NCBI GenBank assembly: GCA_905221605.1 | Contig: CAJNDS010000066.1 | Coordinates: 62,001-126,000 of the forward strand | Direction of reading: 5' to 3' | DNA length: 64,000 bases | From: Symbiodinium natans | Taxonomy: Eukaryota > Sar > Dinophyceae > Suessiales > Symbiodiniaceae | Shown here: one piece after another, positions 47,338-56,868 of the stretch | Layout of the letters: the number at the start of each line of letters is the position of its first letter | How positions within the stretch are numbered: the first letter of the stretch is position 1 | Position numbers and translations under genes: made by a program | Notes under the pieces: model-generated | Seen by the model: only the letters and a program-made list of their open reading frames with translations | Told to the model about the DNA's origin: nothing | The model's database searches: none

Positions 47338-47928
47338 ATGAGCGACAAGCCAAGCGCGGCGATCAAGCTCGGTGACCTCCTGGCCAACCCGAAAGGCGGC
47401 AAGTTCTTCCCCGTCGCCGCAGAGGACGGCGGGCCGGCCGTGTGGCAGACGTCCGACTGGCCGTGTGGCAGACGTGCGACTGGATCCGCATCCTGTGGCA
47501 CCCCAGCGCCTACAACGGCGAGGACGCCCGGCGCCTCCCCCTGTGCCTGGAGCCCAGCGAGGCGGCGAGAGCGGAGCTGGCCGGATTCGAGAAGGCCCTC
47601 GTGGCGCAGCTGGCCAGCCGAACCGTGGCGGACCCGAAGATCTTCGGCCGCTTGCTCACCACCCAGGATATGGAGAGCCGCTTCGTCTCCTGCCTCAAGA
47701 AGTCCACGCGAGGGAACCCCTTCATCAAGCTCAAGCTCTGTTTGGACCGTGCGCCTGTGGGATCCCGAGCAGCAGCCTCTGCAGGAGCCGGGGTGCCTGA
47801 CCAATCGGCAGTGCAAGCTGCGCGCCGAGCTGAAGCAGGTCTGGCTGATGAGCGGCCAGTGCGGTCTGCTGATTGAAGTGACCGACCTCATGCTCAAGGA
47901 CGAGGAGCCCCAGAGGTGCCCCTTCTGA
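47338..47928 (+). pseudogene. First plus-arm viral gene, unknown (two frameshifts, one from a 23-bp duplication)
   Basis: ATG at 47,338 (MSDKPSAAIKLGDLLANPKG). After a 23-bp tandem duplication (47,438-47,460 and 47,461-47,483, one mismatch) the sense moves to the next frame (CDWIRILWHPSAYNGEDARR; KIFGRLLTTQDMESRFVSCL). Near 47,745 it returns to the first frame (VRLWDPEQQPLQEPGCLTNR; GQCGLLIEVTDLMLKDEEPQ) and stops at TGA 47,926-47,928. The pattern of a short, beta-rich protein with 'l.lWD..g..l' and a Cys, placed just before the polymerase, would suit a single-strand DNA-binding protein, but this is a guess. Confidence 0.5.
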
Positions 47929-47929
47929 C

Positions 47930-48196
47930 AGGAGTCAACATGAGTCCCACATGAGTCCACATGAGTGCCACATGAGTCCACATGAGTGCCACATGAGTCC
48001 ACATGAGTGCTACATGAGTCAACATGAGTCCCACATGAGCCCACATGAGTGCTACATGAGTCAGCATGAGTGCTACATGAGTCAACATGAGTCCCACATG
48101 AGCCCACATGAGTCCACATGAGTGCTACATGAGTCAACATGAGTCCCACATGAGCCCACATGAGTGCTACATGAGCCCACATGAGTCCTACATGAG
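47930..48196. repeat. CATGAGT array III
   Basis: Over twenty units of CATGAGTCCA, CATGAGTGCTA, CATGAGTCAA and CATGAGCCCA between the first plus-arm gene and the polymerase. It reads open in several frames (for example MSPHESHMSPHECYMS), but this is a by-product of a repeat without stops. Confidence 0.95.
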
Positions 48197-48263
48197 CCGA
48201 TCTTCTATTATCCGAAGGGTCAGGTTCGGGCGGCCAGCATTTTTTTGTGGGCCCCTGGAAAAC

Positions 48264-50785
48264 ATGTCGTGGATGCAACAACGCGAAGCGATACGACGTG
48301 CAGCCGACGCTGGGGCCAGACCACGGATCTCAGCGCAAGGCTCGCAGCTACTGCCTCTGAGGGACCACCGCCTGCAGTCCGTGCTCCTCTCGCGCCCGAA
48401 TGGCCAGCTCACCCGCGCGGGCCAGTTCTTCTTCGGCCTCACCGGCCGGCGGCCCCCGAACCGCCAGTTCGACGAGGCCCAGCCGCTCATCCGAGACGGT
48501 GCCTCCGACTACATCCTCATGAGAGGGGGGACGCGGAAGCTCGTGCGCACCCTGCAGCCCAACGGCCAGTACCATGTCACCAAACTAGGAAAAGCCTTTT
48601 TCAAGGATAAGTACACGGAGTGGCTGGCTCATGTGCCCGTGATCATCCGGGGCCGCCGGAGGAACGGCAACCCCTACGAGCGCCATGACTACCTGCCCGT
48701 TATCACGCTGGAGCTGGGCCTGTCCCGGCAGAACGACGCTTGGAGTGAGGCGCAAATCGCGCGCAACGTGAAGGAGGCGGTGCTCCGGCAGCTGGGGCAG
48801 CCTGGAGAGGGCGAACCCATTTACATGATCAGTGGGGAAGTGTACATCCTCCACCCCACCAACGAGTGGGCCTACAGGTCCTCCTCCATGCAAGTTATTG
48901 ACAATCGTGTAGACACGCAGATCCGCCTCCGTCAGCCCTTGGGGGCCTTACGGGAGGTCAGCTACCAGCTCTTCGCCGGAGACCAGATCCTCGCTAGTGC
49001 CTCCCCGGCAGCTGGCGGAGCTGCTGAAGCTTCCGCTGCAAGAGGTCCTGGAAGACTTTAACTCCATCTGTCCTGGGAACTGGCAGCAGCGGGGAGTGTC
49101 CCCCGCAGAGATCCGCACCTTCTGCGTGTGGCGCAACGCACCCATGTTCTACGCGGACTGCCGGGGCCGGCTGCTGGACAGCTTCCAGCCCACGGAGAAG
49201 GAGGAGCGGGCCGTCGCTTTCACCAGCTGGAACGGCCACGCCTTCTTCTACCGGAGTGCTCGGGCCGTGGCCAGCTGCGACGAGTCGGAGCAGCGGCCGC
49301 GCTACCGCCAGCTCAGGCGGGACACCCCAGTGCCCGAGTTCAAGGACTGGCAGCCCTGGGACGGAGAGATCGCCTCCGGCTACTTTTGGACCGAAGACAT
49401 TCGCGGGGTCCGAGCGGACCTGCTGGCCCAGGGGCACCACCCGAAGGTCTCCATGCGGGGCTTGTGCGAGTGGTCGTCATTGCGCCTGCGAGTGCGCGGC
49501 GGAGCGGACTGCGTGATTCGGGAGCTCTGCAAGGATGCGGCGGTGCTGCAGCAGTGGACCGAGCGCCTGGGCGTGCCCTATCGCGGGCAGCGCCTGGCCG
49601 GGGCCAGCTTGGAGGTCTTCTTGCACCTGCTGCAGGGCAAGCGCGAGGACACGCGGAGCCGCCGGGAGGAGTTGCTGGCCCAACAGCAGGGCATGTGCAA
49701 GCTGTGCGGCGCGCCTATCGGTCTGGGGACCTTCGAGATAGATCACGTCATCCCGGTTTCCCAGTCCTTCGCCGGACAGCAGCTGGAGCTGCAGGCCCTG
49801 TGCTTGGAGTGCCATCGGACCAAGACCAGCCTGGAGGGCAACCACAGCACCACCTTGGAGAGCCGGTTCTGCCGGTTTGTGTACCAGAACTACGCGGCCT
49901 CGCCTCGGCTGCCCCCCTTAGTCTTCCAGCTGCAGAAGTGGGACGACTCCCGCCCCTGCCAGGGCATCGACGTGCGTCGCTGCCGCAAGAATGGGTTGGC
50001 AAATGCTCGCTTCCCGCTGCCCGTCTTTTCCCTGCTGGACTGCATCGTCCCCACGGAGGAGGGCAAGCTCGCAGATTTGACCTGGGTCGAACTGCCGTGC
50101 GACCGCCGCAAGGGCGTGCTGGACCGCCTGCCCTATGTGGGGAGAGGGTGGTACCCCAAGCCTGCGTGCGCCTACATGCTGAGGCGGGGCTGGCCAAGTG
50201 GAGCCACTTCAAGTGGAGCCTGGACGCCGCCGCGCACGTCGACCAACACTGCCTGGAGCAGGTCCTGGAGCGCATGGAGCAGAACTGGCCGGAGGGGGAA
50301 GAGCACTACGCCAAGCTGGCCATCAACAGCCTCGTGGGGCTTTTTGCTCGAAATCTAGAATTGGTTTATTCTATGAAGACTTCAAACCATGAGGTAGATG
50401 GGGAGGGCTGCAGCTGGCGCCAGACCTTCACAGATTCTGCTGGGAAAAGGCACTGGGATCACATCTTTGTCACCGAGCTGCTCTCCAACAGCAGCTACCG
50501 ACCAATTCATGACTACATCATGGGAGCCGAGTACGTGGCGGTGGCCCGGATTCGGCAGGCCTTGGCGGAGGTGCCGAAGCGCTACCTGAAGAGCATCAAG
50601 ACCGATTGCCTGGTGATGCAGGACGTCCCGAAGAAGCACCGGCCCGCCGTGGAGCGGCTGCTGCAGATGTCGCACCGGGACGGTACCCCCGTCTACAGGT
50701 ACGAGGAGGTGGCCGGTTTGAAGGGCCAGTACCGCGAGCCCAGCATGGAAGCGGAGCCCATCCGAGCGAAGCCGTCGTGGCGCCG
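48264..50785 (+). pseudogene. Family B (protein-primed type) DNA polymerase with HNH insertion
   Basis: ATG at 48,264 (MSWMQQREAIRRAADAGARP), after the repeat array. The first ~245 residues (LMRGGTRKLVRTLQPNGQYH, APVITLEL-like LPVITLELGLSRQNDAWSEA) are an N-terminal domain of the type fused to dinoflagellate Polinton polymerases. A frameshift near 48,990 leads to PPRQLAELLKLPLQEVLEDF and SWNGHAFFYRSARAVASCD. An HNH module follows (49,690-49,850). GIDVRRCRKNGLANARFPLP is in the place of motif A. A frameshift near 50,190 leads to HYAKLAINSLVGLFARNLEL (motif B, NSLxG) and RYLKSIKTDCLVMQD (motif C, one of the two usual Asp kept). The frame then runs directly into a helicase. It would copy viral DNA from a protein primer. 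Confidence 0.7.
49690..49860 (+). other. HNH endonuclease-like module inside the polymerase
   Basis: GMCKLCGAPIGLGTFEIDHV, then IPVSQSFAGQQLELQALCLE and CHRTKTSLEGNH: two CxxC pairs, the DHVIPVS core and the terminal N/H region of HNH nucleases are intact. It lies in frame in the polymerase, between the N-terminal part and the palm. Confidence 0.75.
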
Positions 50786-51801
50786 AGTGGAGGACCCCGT
50801 GGAGCACTGCCTGGACGGCGAGAGCTTGCTGCTGACGGGCTTTCCGGGAACGGGCAAGACCCACCTGGCCAAGAAGATCGTCGAAGCCCTTCGGGAGCAC
50901 GGGGACACGGTGCACATCATCACCAAAACGCACGCGGCCGTGCAAAATGTCGGGCTGGGGGCTCAGACGGCGGACCACTGGGTGCGGCGGAACGTGCGCG
51001 ACGGGCACTGCAGCGCCACGTGGCTGGTCATCGAAGAGCTGACGCAGCTCGATACTCCCCTGTGGGCTGACATAGCTTGTTTGAGCCTGAACAAGAAGAT
51101 TCGCTTTCTGCTGTTGGGAGACTTTCGGCAGCTGCCCGCCGTGCTCGATAGCTTCGCGGGCGCGGAGGTCTGCAAGGAGCTGAAGGACAGCCAGCTGCTG
51201 CACGACCTGGCGGGCGGCTGGTGCCACGAGCTCTCGGAGCGCTGGCGCTTCGACGAGCGCATCTTCGAGTTCCTGACCTGGTTGCGAGTCGACGAGCCCG
51301 AGCAGGTCCCGCTGCTTGAGGCAGTGCGGGAGGCCCGGCGGCGCTTCCCGAGGCGGGGGGAGCCCGACGTGAGCCTGGTCATCTCCCATGCAAAGCGGCT
51401 CCAGATCAACGAGCGAGAGAACCGCAGGCTGGCGCCCGCCGATGCCCTGCTGGTGCAGTACGAGGCTCGGGGCGCGGTGCCGACGAATGCGCCGCAGACC
51501 ATGAGGGTCTGGCCAGGGCTGCGGCTCATCGGAGCTGGCGGGAAGGTGCAGAAGGAACCTTCCTGACCGTGGAGGCAGTGGAGGGCGACGTCGTGCGCCT
51601 GGAGAGCGGCCAATGCTTCGCGGGCCCGGAGCTGCTGAACACACCAGGCTTTGCAGCGCCATCACCTACGCTTCGGTTCAAGGGCTGACCCTGAGAGGGA
51701 GAGTGTGGCTCTATGATGTAGAGAGTCCACACTTCACACTCAAGCACCTCTACATAGGCTGCTCTCGGGCCACCAATTCGGAGCTATTGAGCGTCCTGTG
51801 A
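50786..51801 (+). pseudogene. Pif1-like SF1 helicase fused to the polymerase
   Basis: Continuous with the polymerase frame. LLLTGFPGTGKTHLAKKIVE (Walker A), HIITKTHAAVQNVGLGAQTA (motif Ia), WLVIEELTQLDTPLW (motif II; E-E where family members usually have D-E), LLLGDFRQLPAVLDSF (motif III), VSLVISHAKRLQINERENRR. The main frame stops at 51,566. Two shifts later the 2B part resumes: LTVEAVEGDVVRLESGQCF, then AITYASVQGLTLRGRVWLYD and LKHLYIGCSRATN (motifs V-VI), with the stop at 51,801. It would unwind viral DNA ahead of the polymerase. Polymerase-helicase fusion in one frame is unusual. Confidence 0.75.
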
Positions 51802-51811
51802 TTCTTCCAGA

Positions 51812-51841
51812 GCAAGGTCGGATTTCCGACCTTGCAAAAAA
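51812..51841 (+). terminator. Perfect 11-bp hairpin followed by A7, just after the helicase stop
   Basis: GCAAGGTCGGA-TT-TCCGACCTTGC starts 11 bp after the stop at 51,801 and is followed by AAAAAAA. Giant viruses and virophages form mRNA 3' ends at such palindromes (established for mimivirus), so this is a candidate viral transcript end signal. Confidence 0.6.
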
Positions 51842-52153
51842 ACGGGCAGCATTTCCCCAGGGCGGAGACCCAGGGGTGTGGGGTTTGAGGTGTTCGGAGC
51901 CGCCCCATTCCCTGGACGGCTCCCAGGCTCCCCAGCCTGCGCGAGCTTCACAGGAGGCGATGGGTTACGCATGGCCCCATCTGAACCCTAAGCGTCGGGT
52001 ACCTCCTCCACTCGCTGGACCGCCGGGCCGCGACCCAGAGCCTCCCCCCGCAAGCGAGGTTCCTCGGCCCTGGGCTGCAGCTCAGCGTGCCCCACACGGA
52101 CAGCAACGGACGCCGTATTGAAACTATTTGCAAAGGTGGCTCTCTATGGGGGG
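51842..52153. other. No gene seen
   Basis: GC-rich spacer between the helicase 3' hairpin and the fourth CATGAGT array. It encodes only a proline-rich frame without motif. Confidence 0.5.
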
Positions 52154-52341
52154 GTACTCATGTAGACTCATGTAACACTCATGTGGACTCATGTGGGACT
52201 CATGTGGACTCATGTGGGACTCATGTGGACTCATGTGGACTCATGTGGACTCATGTGTGGGACTCATGTGGACTCATGTGGGACTCATGTGGGACTCATG
52301 TGGACTCATGTGGGACTCATGTGGACTCATGTGGGACTCAT
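52154..52341. repeat. CATGAGT array IV
   Basis: About sixteen ACTCATGTGG/GACTCATGTG units ending in ACTCATTTCG, immediately next to the long-TIR element copy B. It marks the right edge of recognisable viral sequence. Confidence 0.9.
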
Positions 52342-52345
52342 TTCG

Positions 52346-53130
52346 CTCTCTCTAGGGGAGGTGTTCCAGTTCTCCACTCTGTGGTGGATATGGGGCTGGT
52401 TACGGGACGTCGATGAGAATTATGCATTTCGAGAGGCTGTCGATTCTGCCGGCTGGAGGCCGCAGAGCTGGGAATCGGAGGGGCTCTGAAGTGCTTGCAA
52501 AACAGCCGCGCGGTGACTCGAGAGCAGATGCATCGCGCGCGGCGGGCTTCGGAGCTGCAGGTCGTCAGCTCGCAAGTGCATCGCGCGCTAGCGCGCGCTG
52601 GTAAGCACGCCTGACTGGTAAATAGCTGGAACTCAATTTGAGGTCCAGGTCGAGAAATTTCTCGATCTGTCGGTCAATTTGACCGACAGATCGAGAAATT
52701 TTTCGAGACCAGGGGGCGGACCTTTGCGCGCTTCGCGCGCTAGCGCGCGTTGTGAGGGGCGGCGGCGCTTCGGAGCGCTTGCAAGGCGCGGCGGAGGCTT
52801 TCGAGGCTGTTTGGCAGTCAGCTCGAAAGCGCTCGGCAGCTTGAAAGCGCTCGGCAGTCATCTCGTAGCTGTTTGGCAGTCAGCTCGTAGGCTGTTTGGC
52901 ATGCAGCTCGTAGGCTGTTTGGCATGCAGCTCGTAGGTTGGGCATGCAGCCTCAAAGCAGCCGCGAAATCCCGTTTTGCAAGCATTCTAGAGCCCCTCCG
53001 ATCGCTCGAGCTCCGGGCCGTAGGCTCGAGAATCGACAGTCTCTCGAAATGCATAATTCTCATACATCTCTCATAACCAGGCCTGTAGCCACCACAGAGT
53101 GGAGAACTGGAACACCTCCCCTAGAGAGAG
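52346..53130. mobile_element. Long-TIR element, copy B (complete)
   Basis: 785 bp with imperfect inverted repeats of about 160 bp. The left end reads CTCTCTCTAGGGGAGGTGTT then CCAGTTCTCCACTCTGTGGT; the right end carries the complement (ACCACAGAGTGGAGAACTGG then AACACCTCCCCTAGAGAGAG). The inner TIR part is GAGAATTATGCATTTCGAGA. The interior has a perfect 22-bp-arm palindrome with a 3-base loop at 52,655-52,701 (AAATTTCTCGATCTGTCGGT CA / TG ACCGACAGATCGAGAAATTT). Non-coding, so non-autonomous. Confidence 0.85.
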
Positions 53131-53291
53131 TGACGTTTCTTCGTCACTTTGCTTTCGGAAAGTTACGAACTTGTCTGTCTTGACCAAACTTGCCCATGGA
53201 TTGCTTTGCTTCCAGCGTTCTTGCCATACTTAACACCAAAATTGTCCAAGAAAGCAAAATCTGAGGCCAAGCATATTTTGCCAATAAATGC
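53131..53291. repeat. Second copy of the ISXO2-element end repeat
   Basis: Reverse complement of 4815-4976 with about 90% identity by eye, beginning TGACGTTTCTTCGTCAC and ending TGCCAATAAATGC. It abuts copy B of the long-TIR element. Confidence 0.75.
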
Positions 53292-53300
53292 GGCAGACTT

Positions 53301-53317
53301 TTTAGGGTTTAGGGTTT
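53301..53317. repeat. Two TTTAGGG telomere-type units
   Basis: TTTAGGGTTTAGGGTTT. TTTAGGG is the telomere unit of dinoflagellates and plants. Two copies are too few for a telomere; an interstitial remnant or chance. Confidence 0.4.
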
Positions 53318-54671
53318 TTTGCGAGAGTTTCTGCGTTGCCCAACCTTCTCCTCTTCAGAGTTATTTCCCTTCCTCCCTCACATTGGCTAAAGGGAGACAG
53401 TTGGAACCTCCGTCTCTTGCCCTCTTAGCCAATGTGAAGCACAGTCACAGATTTTTTAACTTTAAAAAAATCAAGAAAAACAGTTAGATAAATAAGGCTG
53501 ATAAATGTGACAAGGCAAACAAGACAAAATTAAAAGTTTTCAAAAAGCAAAAAATTTTGGAGTCAAGACTGGACAAGACAGTGAGCGTAAAAGAAGTTGT
53601 TACCAGAAAGAAGCGATAGTTCCTTCAGAAGCTTTGGAGGAGAAGCTGCAAGCTTGCGAAGAGGAGCGACAGCAAAGCTAGAGGGAATCTGGGCGCCCAG
53701 CGGCGCCACACTCGCTGGAAGGCGTCCGACATTGCGTCCAAGCACTCGCCCTTTCTCGTCCAGAAAAGCCGCCGACCAGCGTCTGTAGTCTGTAGCAGCA
53801 TCGACGTCGTGCCTTCCACCCAGGCAACAACCAAAATTGCTTGCAGTCACGAGTATGCAGGCGCTCTGTACTCCCTGAAACAAACCGCAAGTCAAGCAAC
53901 AACGGGTCTACGACCTCTTTTTGTGTTTGAGAGAAAGACGTTTTACCGATTAAATTGCTTCCGTTTTGCTTTCTCTTGTGTGTGGTGTGTTGTTTTGTGC
54001 TGTTTGGCCACTCCACCTAGTGTGAACCGTCTCACCTTGGCAAGAGGGCCCATTGTGCTGCTGATGGTAAACGGGCGTTCGTTTGAAAAAAAAACGGGAC
54101 ACAAGTCCACTTTCTGAAGGGAAGCCGTTCCAGACCGAATTGTTTACAAGCAATCCAGCGGCGGGACTTGGAAAGAAACAGATTATGTTTTGGCCACCAG
54201 TGAATTTACAGTTAAACCCTTGTTTTGGTTGCAGCAGTTGAAAGCTTGGTTTGGGCCAGTTCATGAAGGTTCCTGCAAAATGAACGGAAAAAAGCAAGCT
54301 AACCATCTTTAACCATCTTGGTCAAGAGGGTCTGGAACACTGCCTGCGTTGTTGGAGCACAAGTCCAAAGCCTGTGCAGAATGGGTGGCAAAGTCACATG
54401 ATAACAGCATTGAAAATGTGTAAATTAAATTTCTAAGATGAAAATTCTGTTCGCACTTTTAACCAGGATCGAATTTGATTGACAGCGGCGTTTGCGTTGG
54501 TTTGGTGCGTGCGCTTCGTGCGTTTCGTGCGCTTCGTGCACTTCGTGCGCTTCGTGCCTGGCGGCAAAATGGGTGCGAAGCATTCTCCCGCTTTGTTCAC
54601 TGGGAAACCTTTCACTCGGAAGCTGGAACCAATCTGAAGTTTCAACCCTCAACAAACTCGAAACCCCAACT
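53318..54671. other. No gene seen
   Basis: AT-richer than the viral region. Short ORFs on both strands lack motifs. A GTGCGCTTCGTGC-type short repeat (TTCGTGCG) lies at 54,507-54,560. Confidence 0.5.
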
Positions 54672-54830
54672 GCTGCTGCGACGAACACTGCTGCTGCTGC
54701 TGCTACTACTACTACTACAACTACTACAACTACTACAACTACGACAACTACTACAACTACTGCAACTACTGCAACTACTACAACTACTACAACTTCTACA
54801 ACAACAACAACAACAACTACTACAAGGCTG
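54672..54830. repeat. CTACAA/CTGCTG trinucleotide microsatellite
   Basis: CTGCTGCTGCTACTACTACT runs into (CTACTACAA)n and (CAA)n. Minus ORFs rich in Val or Ser through here are repeat artefacts. Confidence 0.9.
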
Positions 54831-55055
54831 GCAGTTTTGGGTGTCTGAATTTTTGCCATCATCTCCAGCTCCTGGAAGAGCGAAACCTGTTTCAGAAGAC
54901 ATGTGTGCTGCACAACTTTGGAGAGTCTTTGGCGCCTGGACGGTGAAAGAGTGCAGAGTGAGCAGTGATGCAAGTGATGTAAGCAGCCCGGCCTCTGTGA
55001 CTGCTGTTGTTTCCAGGCCTTGCGATGTTCTATTTTTGCGGAAGCTTACAATGCG

Positions 55056-55432
55056 AGTGTAGTAGAGTGTAGTAGAGTGTGGTAGAGTGTGGTAGCATGT
55101 AGTAGAGTGTAGTAGAGTGTAGTAGAGTGTAGTAGAGTGTAGTAGAGTGTAGTAGAGTGTAGTAGAGTGTAGTAGAGTGTAGTAGAGTGTAGAGAGTGAG
55201 TAGAGTGTAGTTGAATGTAGTTGAGTGTAGTAGAGTGTAGTAGAGTGTAGTAGAGTGTAGTAGAGTGTAGTAGAGTGTAGTAGAGTGTAGTAGAGTGTAG
55301 TAGAGTGTAGTAGAGTGTAGTAGAGTGTATTATAGTAGAGCGTAATAGAGTGTAGTAGAGTGTAGCAAAGTGTAGTAGAGTGTAGTAGAGTGCAGTAGAG
55401 TGTAGTAGAGTGTGGTAGAATATCCTTGAATG
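55056..55432. repeat. 10-bp AGTAGAGTGT satellite
   Basis: About 37 units of AGTAGAGTGT with few variants. The opposite strand reads as a Thr/Leu/Tyr/Ser ORF, a repeat artefact. It is followed by GAGAGAGTAGCA units to 55,520. Confidence 0.95.
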
Positions 55433-55520
55433 TCATGTGTAGTCGAGTGGAAAAAATGGAGAAAAGTGGAGAGAGAGAGTAGCAGAGAGAGTAGCAGAGA
55501 GAGTAGCAGAGAGAGTAGTT

Positions 55521-56730
55521 GGGAGATGCTATCCATTCCCCACTACCTCCTTCTGCTAGAATTCACATCCTTGACCGCAGGGAGAATTGGATTTGCGCTG
55601 GTTCCATTCCTTCGCTTTGAGGCAGTTGAACTCGCGTGCCATATCTCTCAGGGCACTGCCATGCCATGCCACTGTTGCTCCATGGCATGGCAAATCATAC
55701 TGTGCAAGGCCGGGTCCCCAAAATGGAGTCTGGAGTCGGGCTTCTTTGACAGTTTTAAAGTTTAAAGGCCTTCTTCTATCATCGAGTGCTGTGTGGCTTT
55801 TGATCATATGGTGCTTGCAACATGATCCAGCGACAGACCTTGCTGCGTCTAGATGCCAGCAACTCAGACATGGATTTTGCAAACAAAAGAGTCAGGTCTT
55901 TAGGGGGGACGAGGGGAGGGAAACACCTACAAACATGGACGGGAGTCGGCTTGCAAAAGGAGGAACAAGGCCCCTGTACCTTTTTACCTATGGCTGCGGG
56001 TTGCTAGTGCATGCTGCATGGTTGATGTAAGGCTCGTGCCGCATCAGCCAAGGGCTTAGGACTACTCAGAGAGTGCATGAATGCAGCAAACCATCGATGT
56101 ATGGTCAGCGAAGCTTCGTTGTGTAACCGCTTGGACTGACACCACCAGTTCTAGAGCTGGATTGAATGATTGCTTGATTGCTTGTTTCTAAGCATTTGCC
56201 TTGAGCCTTGACGGGATGGCCTGGCGGTGGCCTTCATGCATCGCCTTGCTTGCGATCGTGGTCCAGGCCGGTGGCAGCTTTTCGATGAAGTGCATCACAT
56301 GTTGTAGTTGTAGGGCCCGAGGGCCCGTGTTGTAGTAGATGCAGGCCATCGAGAGCTAAAACCGCGGGATACGGCGGGCGTAGTCACTTCGGGGTAAGTG
56401 CTTGCGTCGCCCAGTGGAATGATGACCTCAAAGGCTGCACAGGCTGCAGGAATTTGGTGAGGCGGAGGCCTTCAGCTAAATTGACATTCGCCTGCGCAGA
56501 TTGCACATGCTGAGCTGCGGGCTGTCGGCTTGCCGCAACCGGTTTGCGATTGCCAATGCTTTTCCTTCTTTTGGATTTTTGACTTCATTTTTTCTACGTA
56601 CCAATATCAGCAGGAATCAAGCGGCATTTCCTCCACAAAATTATCGATTGTCAAACTAGAAGCATTGACAAGCCTCTGATACGCAACACTTGAGAGGGAA
56701 CGCACGAACACCCGCCAAAATTCCTTGTAT
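55521..56730. other. No gene seen
   Basis: Short ORFs without motifs. Possible upstream exons of the LCAT-like gene could lie here but none is recognisable. Confidence 0.5.
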
Positions 56731-56868
56731 ATGGCGTTTCTTGAGAGGCTAGTATTGTCGCATATTTTGCAAGAGGTCATGCTTCAAGTCTCCATGTCAC
56801 CTGTGCGCATTGAGTTGAGGCCCGTTGTGTTCATCCCTGGCTTTGCTGGAAGCTTGCTGGATGCGAAT
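56731..56868 (+). CDS. LCAT/PDAT-like acyltransferase, exon with the N-terminal motif
   Basis: In frame from the ATG at 56,731: MAFLERLVLSHILQEVMLQV, then IELRPVVFIPGFAGSLLDAN. 'PVV.IPGFaGS.L.a' is the opening motif of the lecithin:cholesterol / phospholipid:diacylglycerol acyltransferase family, which moves fatty acyl chains between lipids. The exon ends at AAT with a GT donor (GTGAGC) at 56,869. Three further blocks of the same family follow in the right order on the same strand (58,688, 59,172, 59,365), which supports one spliced host gene. The catalytic Ser, Asp and His regions were not found with confidence, so the gene is incomplete here or decayed. Confidence 0.65.

Noticed and set aside
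47930..48196. CRISPR-like array
   Set aside because: Units are 10-12 bp with no spacers of constant size, in a eukaryotic context; it is a short tandem repeat.
48108..48263. N-terminal extension MSPHECYMSQ... of the polymerase ORF
   Set aside because: It is translation of the CATGAGT repeat, which lacks stops in this frame; the ATG at 48,264 is the more likely start.
4815..53291. Terminal inverted repeats of the whole viral element
   Set aside because: The inverted pair belongs to an ISXO2-like transposon fragment, the neighbouring long-TIR elements are in the same orientation rather than inverted, and the DIRS element lies between the left repeat and the virus.
54642..55436. 264-codon minus-strand ORF (Thr/Leu/Tyr then Ser/Cys rich)
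   Set aside because: Translation of the AGTAGAGTGT satellite and the CTACAA microsatellite.
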